Origin: DATFKA01 sp042095835
GTDB lineage: Bacteria; Bacteroidota; Bacteroidia; Chitinophagales; Saprospiraceae
Assembly: GCA_042095835.1 (NCBI GenBank)
Contig: JBELML010000058.1
Coordinates: 1 to 35,788 of the forward strand
Length of the DNA: 35,788 nucleotides
Direction: 5' to 3'
Position numbers and translations under genes: made by a program. Below the pieces are notes generated by a model, which worked only from the letters and a program-made list of their open reading frames with translations, searched no databases and was not told the origin of the DNA. This document shows, piece after piece, positions 8,540 to 16,755 of this stretch (positions are counted from its first letter, which is position 1; each line of letters starts with the position of its first letter).

Positions 8540-9586
8540 ATGGATATGATACATTATATTAAGGGTAATATTTTTGATTCGGACGCAGAAGCACTGGTAA
8601 ATACCGTCAACACCGTTGGGGTAATGGGTAAGGGGATTGCACTACAATTCAAGAAAGCCTTTCCGGCCAACTATAAGGCCTACAAGGATGCTTGCAAGAA
8701 TGGCCTTGTCCAAATAGGACAATTATTCGTCAGTGAAGATCAAAACCTGGAACAGGGTAAAAAAATCATCATTAACTTCCCAACTAAGAAACATTGGCGA
8801 AATACTTCGGAATATGAATATGTCGAAAAAGGACTAGAGGATTTAGTACGTATCATCCAGGAGAAAAAAATTAATAGCATCGCTATTCCACCCCTGGGGG
8901 CCGGGAATGGAGGCCTGCATTGGGAAAAAGTTAAAGACATCATCGTAGATAAGCTGCAAGACCTAAACATCCGGATTGATCTATATGAGCCTAATAATGC
9001 CATCGTTGAAAAGCTAAAAAAAGAACGCGTTAAATTAACCAAAGCTCGGGCGCTGCTTTTGTTTGTACTCTATGATCTGGTAAAGAATGGCGAATATGTG
9101 TCTGAGTTTTCCAGTGAAAAAGTGTGTTACTTTCTACAACACTTTGGGGCCAAAAATATTTTTAAACTCGATTACCAGCCTAATTTTTATGGGCCTTATT
9201 CGGGTAAGGTTCGATTCCTGCTAAATGTGCTCAGTGGGAGCTATATCCTGGGCTATAGCGATATGAATAAAAAGCCTTTTGAGCCGTTAACAATGGTTAG
9301 TGATGCTTATGAAGACGTCTATAAAGCAGTAATCGAAGATGATGAGCTCAGACCAATCGCGACCAAAACCATAGAATTTCTTGATGGCTTTTATTCTGAT
9401 TTCTCTTTGGAATTACTTTCTTCTGTAGACTATATATCGAGACAAAAACAGACGCTAGATAGGGACATCATTGCCACAGAATTAGAATCTTGGAATAATC
9501 GTAAGAAGTCCATGTTCTCTAATCCCCGGTATTTGGCCATTGCTATCCGCCACCTCGAAGAGTATCAACCATCCATGGCTAATTAA
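8540..9586 (+). CDS. darG: DarG macro-domain antitoxin
   Basis: DarG removes the ADP-ribose placed on DNA by DarT and also binds the toxin. Residues about 1-155 are a macro domain: NTVNTVGVMGKG (21-32), NFPTKKHW with the lysine pair K83/K84 that corresponds to the catalytic lysine region of known DarG proteins, and GAGNGGLHW (120-128). The remaining 190 residues match in length and position the C-terminal domain of DarG, which neutralises DarT by direct binding. The ATG is 4 bases after darT, so the pair is one transcription unit; a second in-frame ATG two codons on could also be used. The gene ends before a 130-base spacer with two dyads. Confidence 0.92.
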   Translation: MDMIHYIKGNIFDSDAEALVNTVNTVGVMGKGIALQFKKAFPANYKAYKDACKNGLVQIGQLFVSEDQNLEQGKKIIINFPTKKHWRNTSEYEYVEKGLEDLVRIIQEKKINSIAIPPLGAGNGGLHWEKVKDIIVDKLQDLNIRIDLYEPNNAIVEKLKKERVKLTKARALLLFVLYDLVKNGEYVSEFSSEKVCYFLQHFGAKNIFKLDYQPNFYGPYSGKVRFLLNVLSGSYILGYSDMNKKPFEPLTMVSDAYEDVYKAVIEDDELRPIATKTIEFLDGFYSDFSLELLSSVDYISRQKQTLDRDIIATELESWNNRKKSMFSNPRYLAIAIRHLEEYQPSMAN

Positions 9587-9612
9587 TGTGTTAACTTTTT
9601 TGACCTTTCACC

Positions 9613-9663
9613 AACTGTCCGGAAATCCCGAACAGTTCAGTTGTTGCAAAAATTGCAACAACT
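9613..9663. promoter_or_regulatory. Two adjacent dyads between darG and hsdM
   Basis: The first dyad, 9613-9622 with 9628-9637, has AACTGT/ACAGTT outer arms and CGG/CCG inner arms, with one mismatch. The second, 9639-9649 with 9653-9663, has perfect 11-base arms (AGTTGTTGCAA) around AAA. Neither is followed by a long T-run, so an operator or an mRNA structure is more likely than a simple terminator. They lie 54-104 bases before the hsdM start. Confidence 0.55.
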
Positions 9664-9716
9664 ACCAATAAGTCTGTATAAACCCAACTATTGCATTTTT
9701 TGCATCAGTTCAGAAA

Positions 9717-11243
9717 ATGAAAAAAATGACCGACGCAAGCATTGTATCAAAAATCTGGAACCTGGCCGGTGTACTCCGCGACGACGGCGTAGGCTACGGC
9801 GATTACCTGGAGCAAATCACCTATCTACTCTTCCTAAAAATGGCCGACGAGCTGAATAAGCCGCCCTACAGTAAGGGGCTGAAATTCCCAAGGCTGAAAG
9901 ACGTAGAAGGCAACGAAATACCCGATGGCGAAATCTGTAACTGGGAGACCTTATCCGGCAAACGCGGTGCCGGGCTGGAATCCTTCTACAGCCAGATGCT
10001 ACGCTCTCTTTCTACCGAAAAGGGAATGCTGGGCCAAATCTTCACCAAGAGCCAAAACAAAATACAGGACCCTGCCAAGTTGTTGAAGGTCATCGACATG
10101 ATCAACCGCGAGAACTGGTCCCTGATGGGAGCCGACGTCAAGGGTAAAATTTACGAGGGACTACTCCAGAAGAATGCTGAGGATACTAAAAGTGGTGCCG
10201 GGCAGTACTTTACTCCGCGTCCGCTGATCCGCGCCATGGTCGCCTGTGTGCGTCCTGCGCCGATGAAGAGTATTGCCGATCCCTCCTGTGGTACCGGCGG
10301 CTTCTTCCTGGCCGCCTACGACTGGATCGTGGCTAATCACCAGCTGGACCGTGAAGAAAAGGAATTCCTCAAGAATCAGACCTTCTACGGTAATGAGATC
10401 GTGGCCAGCACGCGCCGCCTCTGCCTGATGAATATGTACCTGCACAACATCGGTGAGATTGCTGGTGATCCGCTCATTAGCTCTAACGATGCGCTGATTG
10501 CTCGCGATCCGCGCACCTACGATTACGTGTTGGCCAATCCGCCTTTCGGTAAAAAGAGCAGCATGACCATTACCACTGAAACCGGAGATATCAAAAAGGA
10601 AGACCTCAGTTACAATCGCCAGGACTTCTGGGAGACCACTTCCAACAAGCAGCTCAACTTCTTGCAGCACATTAAATCCATGCTCAAGATCAACGGCGAA
10701 GCCGCCGTAGTCTTGCCGGATAACGTGCTCTTCGAGGGCGGTGCCGGCGAGGAAGTCCGTAAACAATTGATGAAGACCACCGAGTTGCACACCATCTTGC
10801 GTTTACCAACGGGCATCTTCTACGCCCAGGGTGTTAAGGCGAATGTGCTATTCTTCAAAAACAAGGCCGCCAGCAAGGAGGCTCACACAAAGGAAGTATG
10901 GTTCTACGATTACCGGACCAACATACACCACACCCTCAAGAAGAAACCCCTGACCTTCGAGCATCTACAAGACTTTATCCAGTGCTACCACGCCGAGAAC
11001 ATCTACAAGCGCCAAGAGACCTGGAGCGAAGAGAACCCTGAGGGCCGTTGGCGCAAATACAGCTACGAAGAGATCCTGGAGCGCGACAAGACTAATCTCG
11101 ATATTTTCTGGCTCCGCGACCAAAGCCTCACCGACCTCGATAACCTTCCCGATCCCGACGAGCTCGCCGAAGAGATCATCGAGAATCTGGAGGCTGGGTT
11201 GAATAGCTTTAAGGAGATTGTGGATGTTTTGGGTGGGGAGTGA
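9717..11243 (+). CDS. hsdM: Type I restriction enzyme, M (DNA methyltransferase) subunit
   Basis: HsdM methylates adenine in the target chosen by HsdS, using S-adenosylmethionine, and is a required part of the restriction complex. The N-terminal helical domain is followed by GQYFTPRPL (162-170), the cofactor loop DPSCGTGGF (188-196), and the catalytic motif NPPF (274-277), which is typical of N6-adenine enzymes. The length of 508 residues is normal. Translation may begin at 9717 or at the second ATG, 9726. The gene is separated from hsdR-hsdS-darTG by 130 bases with two dyads, so it probably has its own promoter and could be expressed before the nuclease. Base composition resembles that of hsdR. 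Confidence 0.95.
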   Translation: MKKMTDASIVSKIWNLAGVLRDDGVGYGDYLEQITYLLFLKMADELNKPPYSKGLKFPRLKDVEGNEIPDGEICNWETLSGKRGAGLESFYSQMLRSLSTEKGMLGQIFTKSQNKIQDPAKLLKVIDMINRENWSLMGADVKGKIYEGLLQKNAEDTKSGAGQYFTPRPLIRAMVACVRPAPMKSIADPSCGTGGFFLAAYDWIVANHQLDREEKEFLKNQTFYGNEIVASTRRLCLMNMYLHNIGEIAGDPLISSNDALIARDPRTYDYVLANPPFGKKSSMTITTETGDIKKEDLSYNRQDFWETTSNKQLNFLQHIKSMLKINGEAAVVLPDNVLFEGGAGEEVRKQLMKTTELHTILRLPTGIFYAQGVKANVLFFKNKAASKEAHTKEVWFYDYRTNIHHTLKKKPLTFEHLQDFIQCYHAENIYKRQETWSEENPEGRWRKYSYEEILERDKTNLDIFWLRDQSLTDLDNLPDPDELAEEIIENLEAGLNSFKEIVDVLGGE

Positions 11244-11304
11244 TAATCATAAATGAATGGTAGGGCCTCTCTAACGTTTAGTTAAAACAAGTATTCATTC
11301 TAAT

Positions 11305-13170
11305 ATGACAGAAATAAGAATTGAAGAGTATTCCCCTCTATTAGGAAAAGTGAATTTAAATTTCACTGGTGACGCTTGTCTATTATATAGAAAACTGCTT
11401 GAATTAGGAGAAATAAGTAGACAAAAAGAAATAGACCACCTTGGTTTACTATCCCACTCTTATAGCAATTTAAACCATTCTCGATATGATTATTTTATTA
11501 CTCAGTCAGTTTTATCAGAACTATTAGAAAATCAATTCAAGGGTACGACCTCAGCTCAAGGAAATATAAAAGTTGGGGGTGAAAATTATAGGGGTAATGA
11601 TCTTTTGAAAATATGGTTCCTACTGTCTAATTATGGTCATTGTAAATATACTATTGGTGACGAAAAAGCATTGATGATTTTTGCTTCTAAGAGGAGAGGC
11701 TTTTTTTCCGCTTTAACTAAACCATACAGAGACGATGCTCTAATTAAATGGGCAAAAAAGACGATAAAACACTTTGATTACATTAAGTTTCATCACATAA
11801 TCACCTTATTTAAAATATACAAGACTTTTAAGAGAGATAGAGCTACTCAAGATAGGTTCGTGAATATCTATAAACTACTTCTATTGCCTATAAAAGATAT
11901 TGATTATGTTTCTGACCAGCTCAAACTGGAGCAACTTAAGATCATTTATAAAAACATAAGAAAATTGGCAATAATTGCCTTAGATACCTCGAACTCTCAT
12001 TTGCCGATCACAATTGATGTTCTCTCAACAATACTCTCTTTTGATTTTAATTTTGATAAATTTCAAGGTAGGAAATTGTCTAGGTTGTTTGATCCATTGA
12101 CCAATCTTTTATATAGTGAGCTGTACTTATCAAGGGAGGCACAAACACTTCAAAGAGATTACGAGATTAAGGCTCTAAAGGTAATGAATGAGCTCAATTA
12201 TAATGATATTATAGAAAGAGCTTTAGGTTATGGATTAGCCAGCCTTAACGACTTGAGTCTAACACATTTCGTTAGGAAAAACTACACTCTGAATGCGGGC
12301 CAAAGCATAAAAGACCATTTCAATATCATGCAACAAATTAAGCGTCATTCGGAAAACTTTGAATCTAGTATAGATTTTAATCTTCTTACCAGAGAAGCCG
12401 TGATAGATGTTTACTACAGGAAAGATTCTTTTGATAAGAAAGAACTACCGCTCCTTATCACAGAGACAATCAGGTTGTCTTCGGTGATTGATGAGAAGCA
12501 ACTTAACCAAGAAATATCGGCGATACAGCCAATCAGTGAAAAAAGGAAGATAGAATTTGATCCCGAAATAGAAACCATAGGTTCAGACCAAATATCAGCC
12601 ATACTCAAGAGTTTTTTCTCAAAGGAAAAAACTAAAAAAATTCATACATCAAATCACAAATTCATCAGAAATATTATCTGGTCAGTATTAAGGTTTTTTT
12701 TGAAAAAGAAATATTACTTCGATTTAGATATAGGAAAAGAAAAAAGGAGTTTTGGAGTTATTTATCCAGATGGCCAAGACTACCTTTCAGAAGTATTACT
12801 AGAGGAAAAAAAGCATCTTTCAAAAGATGATGTTGATAGGCTTAGGGAATTAGAACATCTTGAGTATGCCACAAAAAGAAAATTTTCTGGTTATGTCATT
12901 GCTTGTTTAGATCGGATTAAAATCTACGATTATTCTTTAGCCCCAAATAAACGGATAGTTACAGATATAGATTCTCTTGTAGTAAAAGCTAATTCTAACG
13001 AATTTGTTATTGAATTTAACGAGACTAAAAACATGAGTAACCCAGGAAGTCATGCTTCACGAGATCTAAGAAGTAAATTTATACGAGTTTTAAATAAGAA
13101 TGCCCAAGGGTATAGAATTAATAAAGTGCCAAATTATGGAGCTAAACTCAGAATCAGGATTTTGCGATGA
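11305..13170 (+). CDS. Hypothetical protein downstream of hsdM
   Basis: I do not recognise this 621-residue protein. It is AT-rich, largely alpha-helical by appearance, and lacks a signal peptide or membrane segment. The C-terminal 100 residues hold DIDSLVVKANSNEFVIEFNE followed by TKN, then a short basic stretch. An acidic residue, two strands and an E-containing strand recall a PD-(D/E)XK core, but the lysine expected two residues after the Glu is an Asn, so a working nuclease cannot be claimed. The gene begins 61 bases after hsdM on the same strand, so it could be read from the hsdM promoter. Composition differs clearly from hsdM, which suggests a separate origin. Confidence 0.65.
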   Translation: MTEIRIEEYSPLLGKVNLNFTGDACLLYRKLLELGEISRQKEIDHLGLLSHSYSNLNHSRYDYFITQSVLSELLENQFKGTTSAQGNIKVGGENYRGNDLLKIWFLLSNYGHCKYTIGDEKALMIFASKRRGFFSALTKPYRDDALIKWAKKTIKHFDYIKFHHIITLFKIYKTFKRDRATQDRFVNIYKLLLLPIKDIDYVSDQLKLEQLKIIYKNIRKLAIIALDTSNSHLPITIDVLSTILSFDFNFDKFQGRKLSRLFDPLTNLLYSELYLSREAQTLQRDYEIKALKVMNELNYNDIIERALGYGLASLNDLSLTHFVRKNYTLNAGQSIKDHFNIMQQIKRHSENFESSIDFNLLTREAVIDVYYRKDSFDKKELPLLITETIRLSSVIDEKQLNQEISAIQPISEKRKIEFDPEIETIGSDQISAILKSFFSKEKTKKIHTSNHKFIRNIIWSVLRFFLKKKYYFDLDIGKEKRSFGVIYPDGQDYLSEVLLEEKKHLSKDDVDRLRELEHLEYATKRKFSGYVIACLDRIKIYDYSLAPNKRIVTDIDSLVVKANSNEFVIEFNETKNMSNPGSHASRDLRSKFIRVLNKNAQGYRINKVPNYGAKLRIRILR

Positions 13171-13185
13171 TAACTTAGATTAAGT

Positions 13186-13254
13186 TGAAGTAGTCACCTC
13201 AGCTAACCACAGTGTCAGATTATATTGTGACTACTTCAGTGGACCTTTGTTAGC
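13186..13254. repeat. Interlocking inverted repeats between convergent genes
   Basis: TGAAGTAGTCAC (13186-13197) is perfectly complementary to GTGACTACTTCA (13227-13238), with a 29-base spacer. Inside the spacer GCTAAC (13202-13207) pairs with GTTAGC (13249-13254) beyond the second arm. The site lies where the plus-strand cargo genes meet the minus-strand element genes. It could act as a bidirectional terminator or as a protein-binding site. Confidence 0.6.
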
Positions 13255-13262
13255 CAAAAGTT

Positions 13263-14252
13263 TTAAGTCATCCCCCTACCAGCTTCAATCAACAACTCGT
13301 CCTTCGCCCAAAACAATCGCTCCCCCTCTCGAATCAACTCTCGACCAATCAGATATTTGATTAGAGATTGCCGATTCCGTATGCTTGCCTTATTTTCTGC
13401 AAGAGAAGCCGTTAGCCGATCAATTGCCTCCCACTCCGTTTCAGAAAAACTGAGTTTAATCGAATTTTGCTCATTCAACTGTAATTGAGCTGCCTGCCCA
13501 AAAAGCTCGTGTAACTTGCCGAAAACATCTTGTTTATCATCTTCAAATTCCATGTCAGCTATGGCAAGATTAACAACTTTAGCAACTTCTTCAGCAAAAT
13601 CATCAGGTAAGATGATGCGGAAGTGATCTCGACATTCGGGCGATCGAGGTTCTTCAGCCTCCAAGAAAAATTGCTTACTGATCTTTTGGAGTACCTCAAC
13701 TTTGTCGAAGCTATCTTCTTCAAGGTAATCTTCAAATGCGGAGACAATTACACAGTTGATTTCTTCTGCCATCAATTTGCGGAAGCCCGTGAAATCTTCC
13801 TTTGGTTCATCGTCATCATCGTCATCATCGGAAGCGTAGACCATATTGTTTTCAATATCAGAGATAGAATCTTCGAGGTCTTCTTTTACGGTATCGATCC
13901 GATCTTCCAACTGCTCGATGATCCTATCCTTTAGAGACTCCTTAAAGGTTTTTAGCATGGTTTCTAAGCCTTTGGCCACCTTATCTACCTTATTGGTGGT
14001 AATTTCTAGGATTTCCTCCTTAAGCGTTGTCGAATCTACTGCTGGGAGCTTGACTTCCGCAATTGCAGTTTGGATACCTGAAAGTAGCTTGTCCGTTTCT
14101 ACACCATTCAACGCTTCTCGACCATCTAAATAACCAAAGATGATTTCTTCTAATAACTCTTGCATACTTTTTCCACCTGCGACGGCTCTAGCTTTTAATT
14201 CGCGTTTTACTTCTTGCGGTACGCGACCACCGATAAAATTGTCTTGAGACAT
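13263..14252 (-). CDS. Putative ribbon-helix-helix protein of the mobile element
   Basis: The first 45 residues (NFIGGRVPQEVKRELKARAV, then a helix with SMQELLEEII) look like a ribbon-helix-helix DNA-binding domain of the Arc/CopG/ParG type. A long charged coiled-coil-like segment follows, then a run of seven aspartates (encoded by the GAT/GAC-type repeat near 13815-13835), then a further helical region. The start at 14252 (MSQDNF) is preferred to the frame's first ATG at 14303, because the latter lies in a hairpin that looks like the terminator of the gene before it. With this start the protein is 329 residues. A role in regulation or partition of the element is inference from the domain and place only. 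Confidence 0.65.
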   Translation of the reverse strand: MSQDNFIGGRVPQEVKRELKARAVAGGKSMQELLEEIIFGYLDGREALNGVETDKLLSGIQTAIAEVKLPAVDSTTLKEEILEITTNKVDKVAKGLETMLKTFKESLKDRIIEQLEDRIDTVKEDLEDSISDIENNMVYASDDDDDDDEPKEDFTGFRKLMAEEINCVIVSAFEDYLEEDSFDKVEVLQKISKQFFLEAEEPRSPECRDHFRIILPDDFAEEVAKVVNLAIADMEFEDDKQDVFGKLHELFGQAAQLQLNEQNSIKLSFSETEWEAIDRLTASLAENKASIRNRQSLIKYLIGRELIREGERLFWAKDELLIEAGRGMT

Positions 14253-14270
14253 TGTCATTAATTTTTGTTC

Positions 14271-14302
14271 AAAACAAAAATGGTCGGATTTTACTCCGAC
14301 CA
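14271..14302 (-). terminator. Rho-independent terminator
   Basis: On the minus strand TGGTCGGA and TCCGACCA form a perfect 8-bp stem (14281-14302) with a 6-base loop, followed by TTTTTGTTTTG. It lies 39 bases after the stop of the zinc-ribbon protein gene and just before the ribbon-helix-helix gene, so the latter probably has its own transcription or depends on read-through. Confidence 0.7.
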
Positions 14303-14341
14303 CCAGTTTTGAGCGTTTTCTTACCGTTGCTTATACGTTGA

Positions 14342-14797
14342 CTACGCTACACTGCGCATTTGATACAAGACTTTACCTTCCTCTAACAGAGCGTTAATGG
14401 CTGTTTCATTAGCTTGGTCTTTGATTTTATATGCTAAATCCAGGCCATGGGCATCGAGAAATTCAAAGAGACTACTCTTATCTGCGTGAAAATTGTTTTT
14501 ACAAGGTGCAGGCGAAGGGCAAAAAACCATCCTGCGGTTATGTACTACAATTTGCTTGCTACACGATCTACAAATGATTTCTACGAGCATTCGCCCATGT
14601 TCATCGCGTCGTTTACCTATGAAATGCTGTTTTGTAGGATTTGGAAACAACGACTTGAAATAAGCCAGTATAACTTCCTGGTAAATGGTATTCAACCGTT
14701 CGCTTTCCACTTTGGGTAAGTTCATTTCCCCATTGGTTCTTAATCCTAAATGATGGAATATGTTGTATAATTCGATGGGATCAATAATCTTGTTCAT
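14342..14797 (-). CDS. Small zinc-ribbon-like protein of the mobile element
   Basis: A 151-residue protein of unknown function. Its middle holds CRSC and, 15 residues later, CPSPAPC, four cysteines spaced as in a zinc ribbon, followed by NNFH. The N-terminal 60 residues are helical, and there is no signal peptide or membrane segment. The start is 4 bases after the stop of the upstream membrane-protein gene, so the two are almost surely one transcript. A hairpin with a T-run follows its stop. I cannot assign a family. Confidence 0.65.
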   Translation of the reverse strand: MNKIIDPIELYNIFHHLGLRTNGEMNLPKVESERLNTIYQEVILAYFKSLFPNPTKQHFIGKRRDEHGRMLVEIICRSCSKQIVVHNRRMVFCPSPAPCKNNFHADKSSLFEFLDAHGLDLAYKIKDQANETAINALLEEGKVLYQMRSVA

Positions 14798-14801
14798 AGC
14801 A

Positions 14802-16463
14802 TTACGATTTTATTTTTAGTTTCTTACCATTGCGAAGCTCCCAGGCTTTTTGTCGATGTTCCTCGCAGCAATACTTGTGACCACTTCGTTTTTTACGGAA
14901 TTTCTTTTCACAACCTGGCAAAGCGCAGGTCGCAAATAACTCATCCGTAATGAAGCGTACTTGCTTGGAAAGGTCCGTCAGTAAATTCAAAAAATCAGCA
15001 GATGGGAAGCTACCACGGGCTGCGTGGTCTAGAGTGTTTCCGTTAGCTAATGGTATAAGATTTACACCTTGTTGCTTGCTTGTGTCGAGTCTGTTACCTG
15101 CTGATACAGGAGAAATTGTTTCTTCACAATCTGGATCATTACTTAGCTGACCGTTTCCAAAGAGATAATCGTAGTTGTTACGAGTTGTTACAGGTTGTAA
15201 CCTTGTGTTTACAGGGCTTTCAGTAGATTGTAAATGAATGTTATCAGTTGTTACTTCACTCTTATTGACATTGTGATCTGGTGTAATCAACTGTTTAAAA
15301 GCTGGTGCTTGTTCTAATTTTGGAAGTTTAGCATACTGCCTGCGGACTGCATTGAGGGTATGCCTGCCAACAAAAGTGAAAGGAAGATTGATCACTTCGA
15401 AAAGGCCCGTTAAACGGAAGTTCCAGGTGGCGAATACAGGGGCTCGTTCAATTCCATTGCGGTGGTATAGAATCTCTAATAGAGCCGTCAATAACAGCAC
15501 CAGAACGATGGCCCAACCTGCAATCTTACGAAACTCATTAGTGAATGCAGTTGAGAGACTTTCGACTTGTTGCACGACCTTGCCATTTCGCTTTTGGGTG
15601 TTTTTTCGATTCTCAAGCAATCGGTTATTCAGAAAGCTAATATCTTCTTGGTACTTCGATTTTAATTGCTGCAAGTCCGCACTCCGCAGGCCTTCGTTAC
15701 GAGCCGTTACAGCACTTATCTTTTCTTCAATGGGTAGCAAACGTTTATTTACAGCCTTTAACTGTTTGTCAATCCAGTTGGTATTTTTTCGGCTTCGGCT
15801 GTTTTCTAATGATTCCACTTGTTTACGATAGGGTAGGGCCTTTTGATTAAGTGGACTTAATGTAGCTTCTAGGTTCCGATCGTATTGTTTGTTAACAGCT
15901 GTTACATCATCCTCGTATTGTTTACGTAGAAGTTGACGTTCCTGGTTGGATAGGCTATCTAATCTGGTTACATCGGCTAACTCTATTTTGGGTACCATAT
16001 CATTAGCCGCAGCAGTAGCCGCACTGCGAGACATGCGCCAGGAATACCAACCCAGAAAAAGAACGATCAAAATCATTGCTACATTCAGAATGATAGATAA
16101 GACATCCTTATATTTTTGTTTGAGTAGAGACCGTACAACGTGGGCAAAGAAAATAGAACAAAGTAAATCAGGGATAATAGAAAGGACCACATAAGCTCCT
16201 AGGTAACCCATCTTCTGAACCAACCAGCTTTGCTGATTCAGATAATCCGATACATACGCATGAACACCAAAGAAAACGGTGATAGAACTAATCACGATAA
16301 AGCACCAAAGTCCTAATTGCATAACTCGCAGTACAGGCGCGTCATGATTTAATGTTTCACTCCCGTTCGGAGGTGATTTGAAAATTTTAATAACTTTGAA
16401 AACCATGTTTTTCAATTTTTTAATTGGAAAATCGGGCTTCCTGATTGCCGTCGGGGAGCCCAC
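14802..16463 (-). CDS. Membrane protein with coiled coil and C-terminal zinc finger
   Basis: The architecture is clear but the family is not. Three hydrophobic segments lie near residues 48-72, 85-110 and 120-142. A long charged coiled coil runs from about 160 to 315, with a fourth membrane segment at about 320-340. A linker rich in Asn, Thr and Ser follows, and the protein ends with CALPGCEKKF, KYCCEEH and a basic tail, a cysteine/histidine cluster like a small zinc finger. Such proteins with a membrane anchor and a cytoplasmic nucleic-acid-binding tail occur on Bacteroidota mobile elements, but their role is unknown to me. The ATG at 16463 may be too early; the one at 16406 (MVFKVIKIF) lies past a GC-rich inverted repeat and gives 534 residues. 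Confidence 0.7.
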   Translation of the reverse strand: MGSPTAIRKPDFPIKKLKNMVFKVIKIFKSPPNGSETLNHDAPVLRVMQLGLWCFIVISSITVFFGVHAYVSDYLNQQSWLVQKMGYLGAYVVLSIIPDLLCSIFFAHVVRSLLKQKYKDVLSIILNVAMILIVLFLGWYSWRMSRSAATAAANDMVPKIELADVTRLDSLSNQERQLLRKQYEDDVTAVNKQYDRNLEATLSPLNQKALPYRKQVESLENSRSRKNTNWIDKQLKAVNKRLLPIEEKISAVTARNEGLRSADLQQLKSKYQEDISFLNNRLLENRKNTQKRNGKVVQQVESLSTAFTNEFRKIAGWAIVLVLLLTALLEILYHRNGIERAPVFATWNFRLTGLFEVINLPFTFVGRHTLNAVRRQYAKLPKLEQAPAFKQLITPDHNVNKSEVTTDNIHLQSTESPVNTRLQPVTTRNNYDYLFGNGQLSNDPDCEETISPVSAGNRLDTSKQQGVNLIPLANGNTLDHAARGSFPSADFLNLLTDLSKQVRFITDELFATCALPGCEKKFRKKRSGHKYCCEEHRQKAWELRNGKKLKIKS

Positions 16464-16509
16464 TTTATTTATTCTACTGTAATCAGTTGTTACATCTTTT
16501 TAATTCGGT

Positions 16510-16742
16510 CTTACTTGCTTACTTAGTTACTTTGCATTGCTATAAGGTTCTCTTTAACAGCATGTTACAGTAAGTAACTCGTCTAATAGTAAGTAGGTAA
16601 TGACTAATAGGAATGGATTCTACTAAGTAGCTAAGTAAGTAGGAAGTAAGTTGCTATTAAGCTGTCTTACTTAGTGTAAAGCCTTGATAATCAATATTAA
16701 TAATCTTACTAAGTAGGATAAGTAAGATATATTCTTACTTAG
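16510..16742. repeat. Iteron-like cluster of CTTACTTAG repeats, candidate origin
   Basis: About ten copies of a 9-base word, CTTACTTAG, or its complement are packed into 233 bases. Exact copies lie at 16518-16526, 16631-16639 (reverse), 16666-16674 and 16734-16742. Near copies lie at 16510-16517, 16568-16577, 16588-16596, 16623-16630, 16643-16650, 16705-16713 and 16719-16726. An AT-rich stretch (about 16686-16704) sits among them. The cluster follows the stop of the primase-helicase gene. Clustered short repeats beside an AT-rich segment and a replication gene are the usual layout of a replication origin, but autoregulation is also possible. Confidence 0.6.
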
Positions 16743-16755
16743 AGTAGGTTTAGGG

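Noticed and set aside
10161..10790. A 209-residue minus-strand frame opposite hsdM
   Set aside because: It lies wholly within hsdM, and its protein has the composition of a reverse-strand shadow; hsdM is certain.
16510..16742. The CTTACTTAG cluster as a CRISPR or direct-repeat satellite
   Set aside because: The repeats are only 9 bases long, irregularly spaced and in both orientations.
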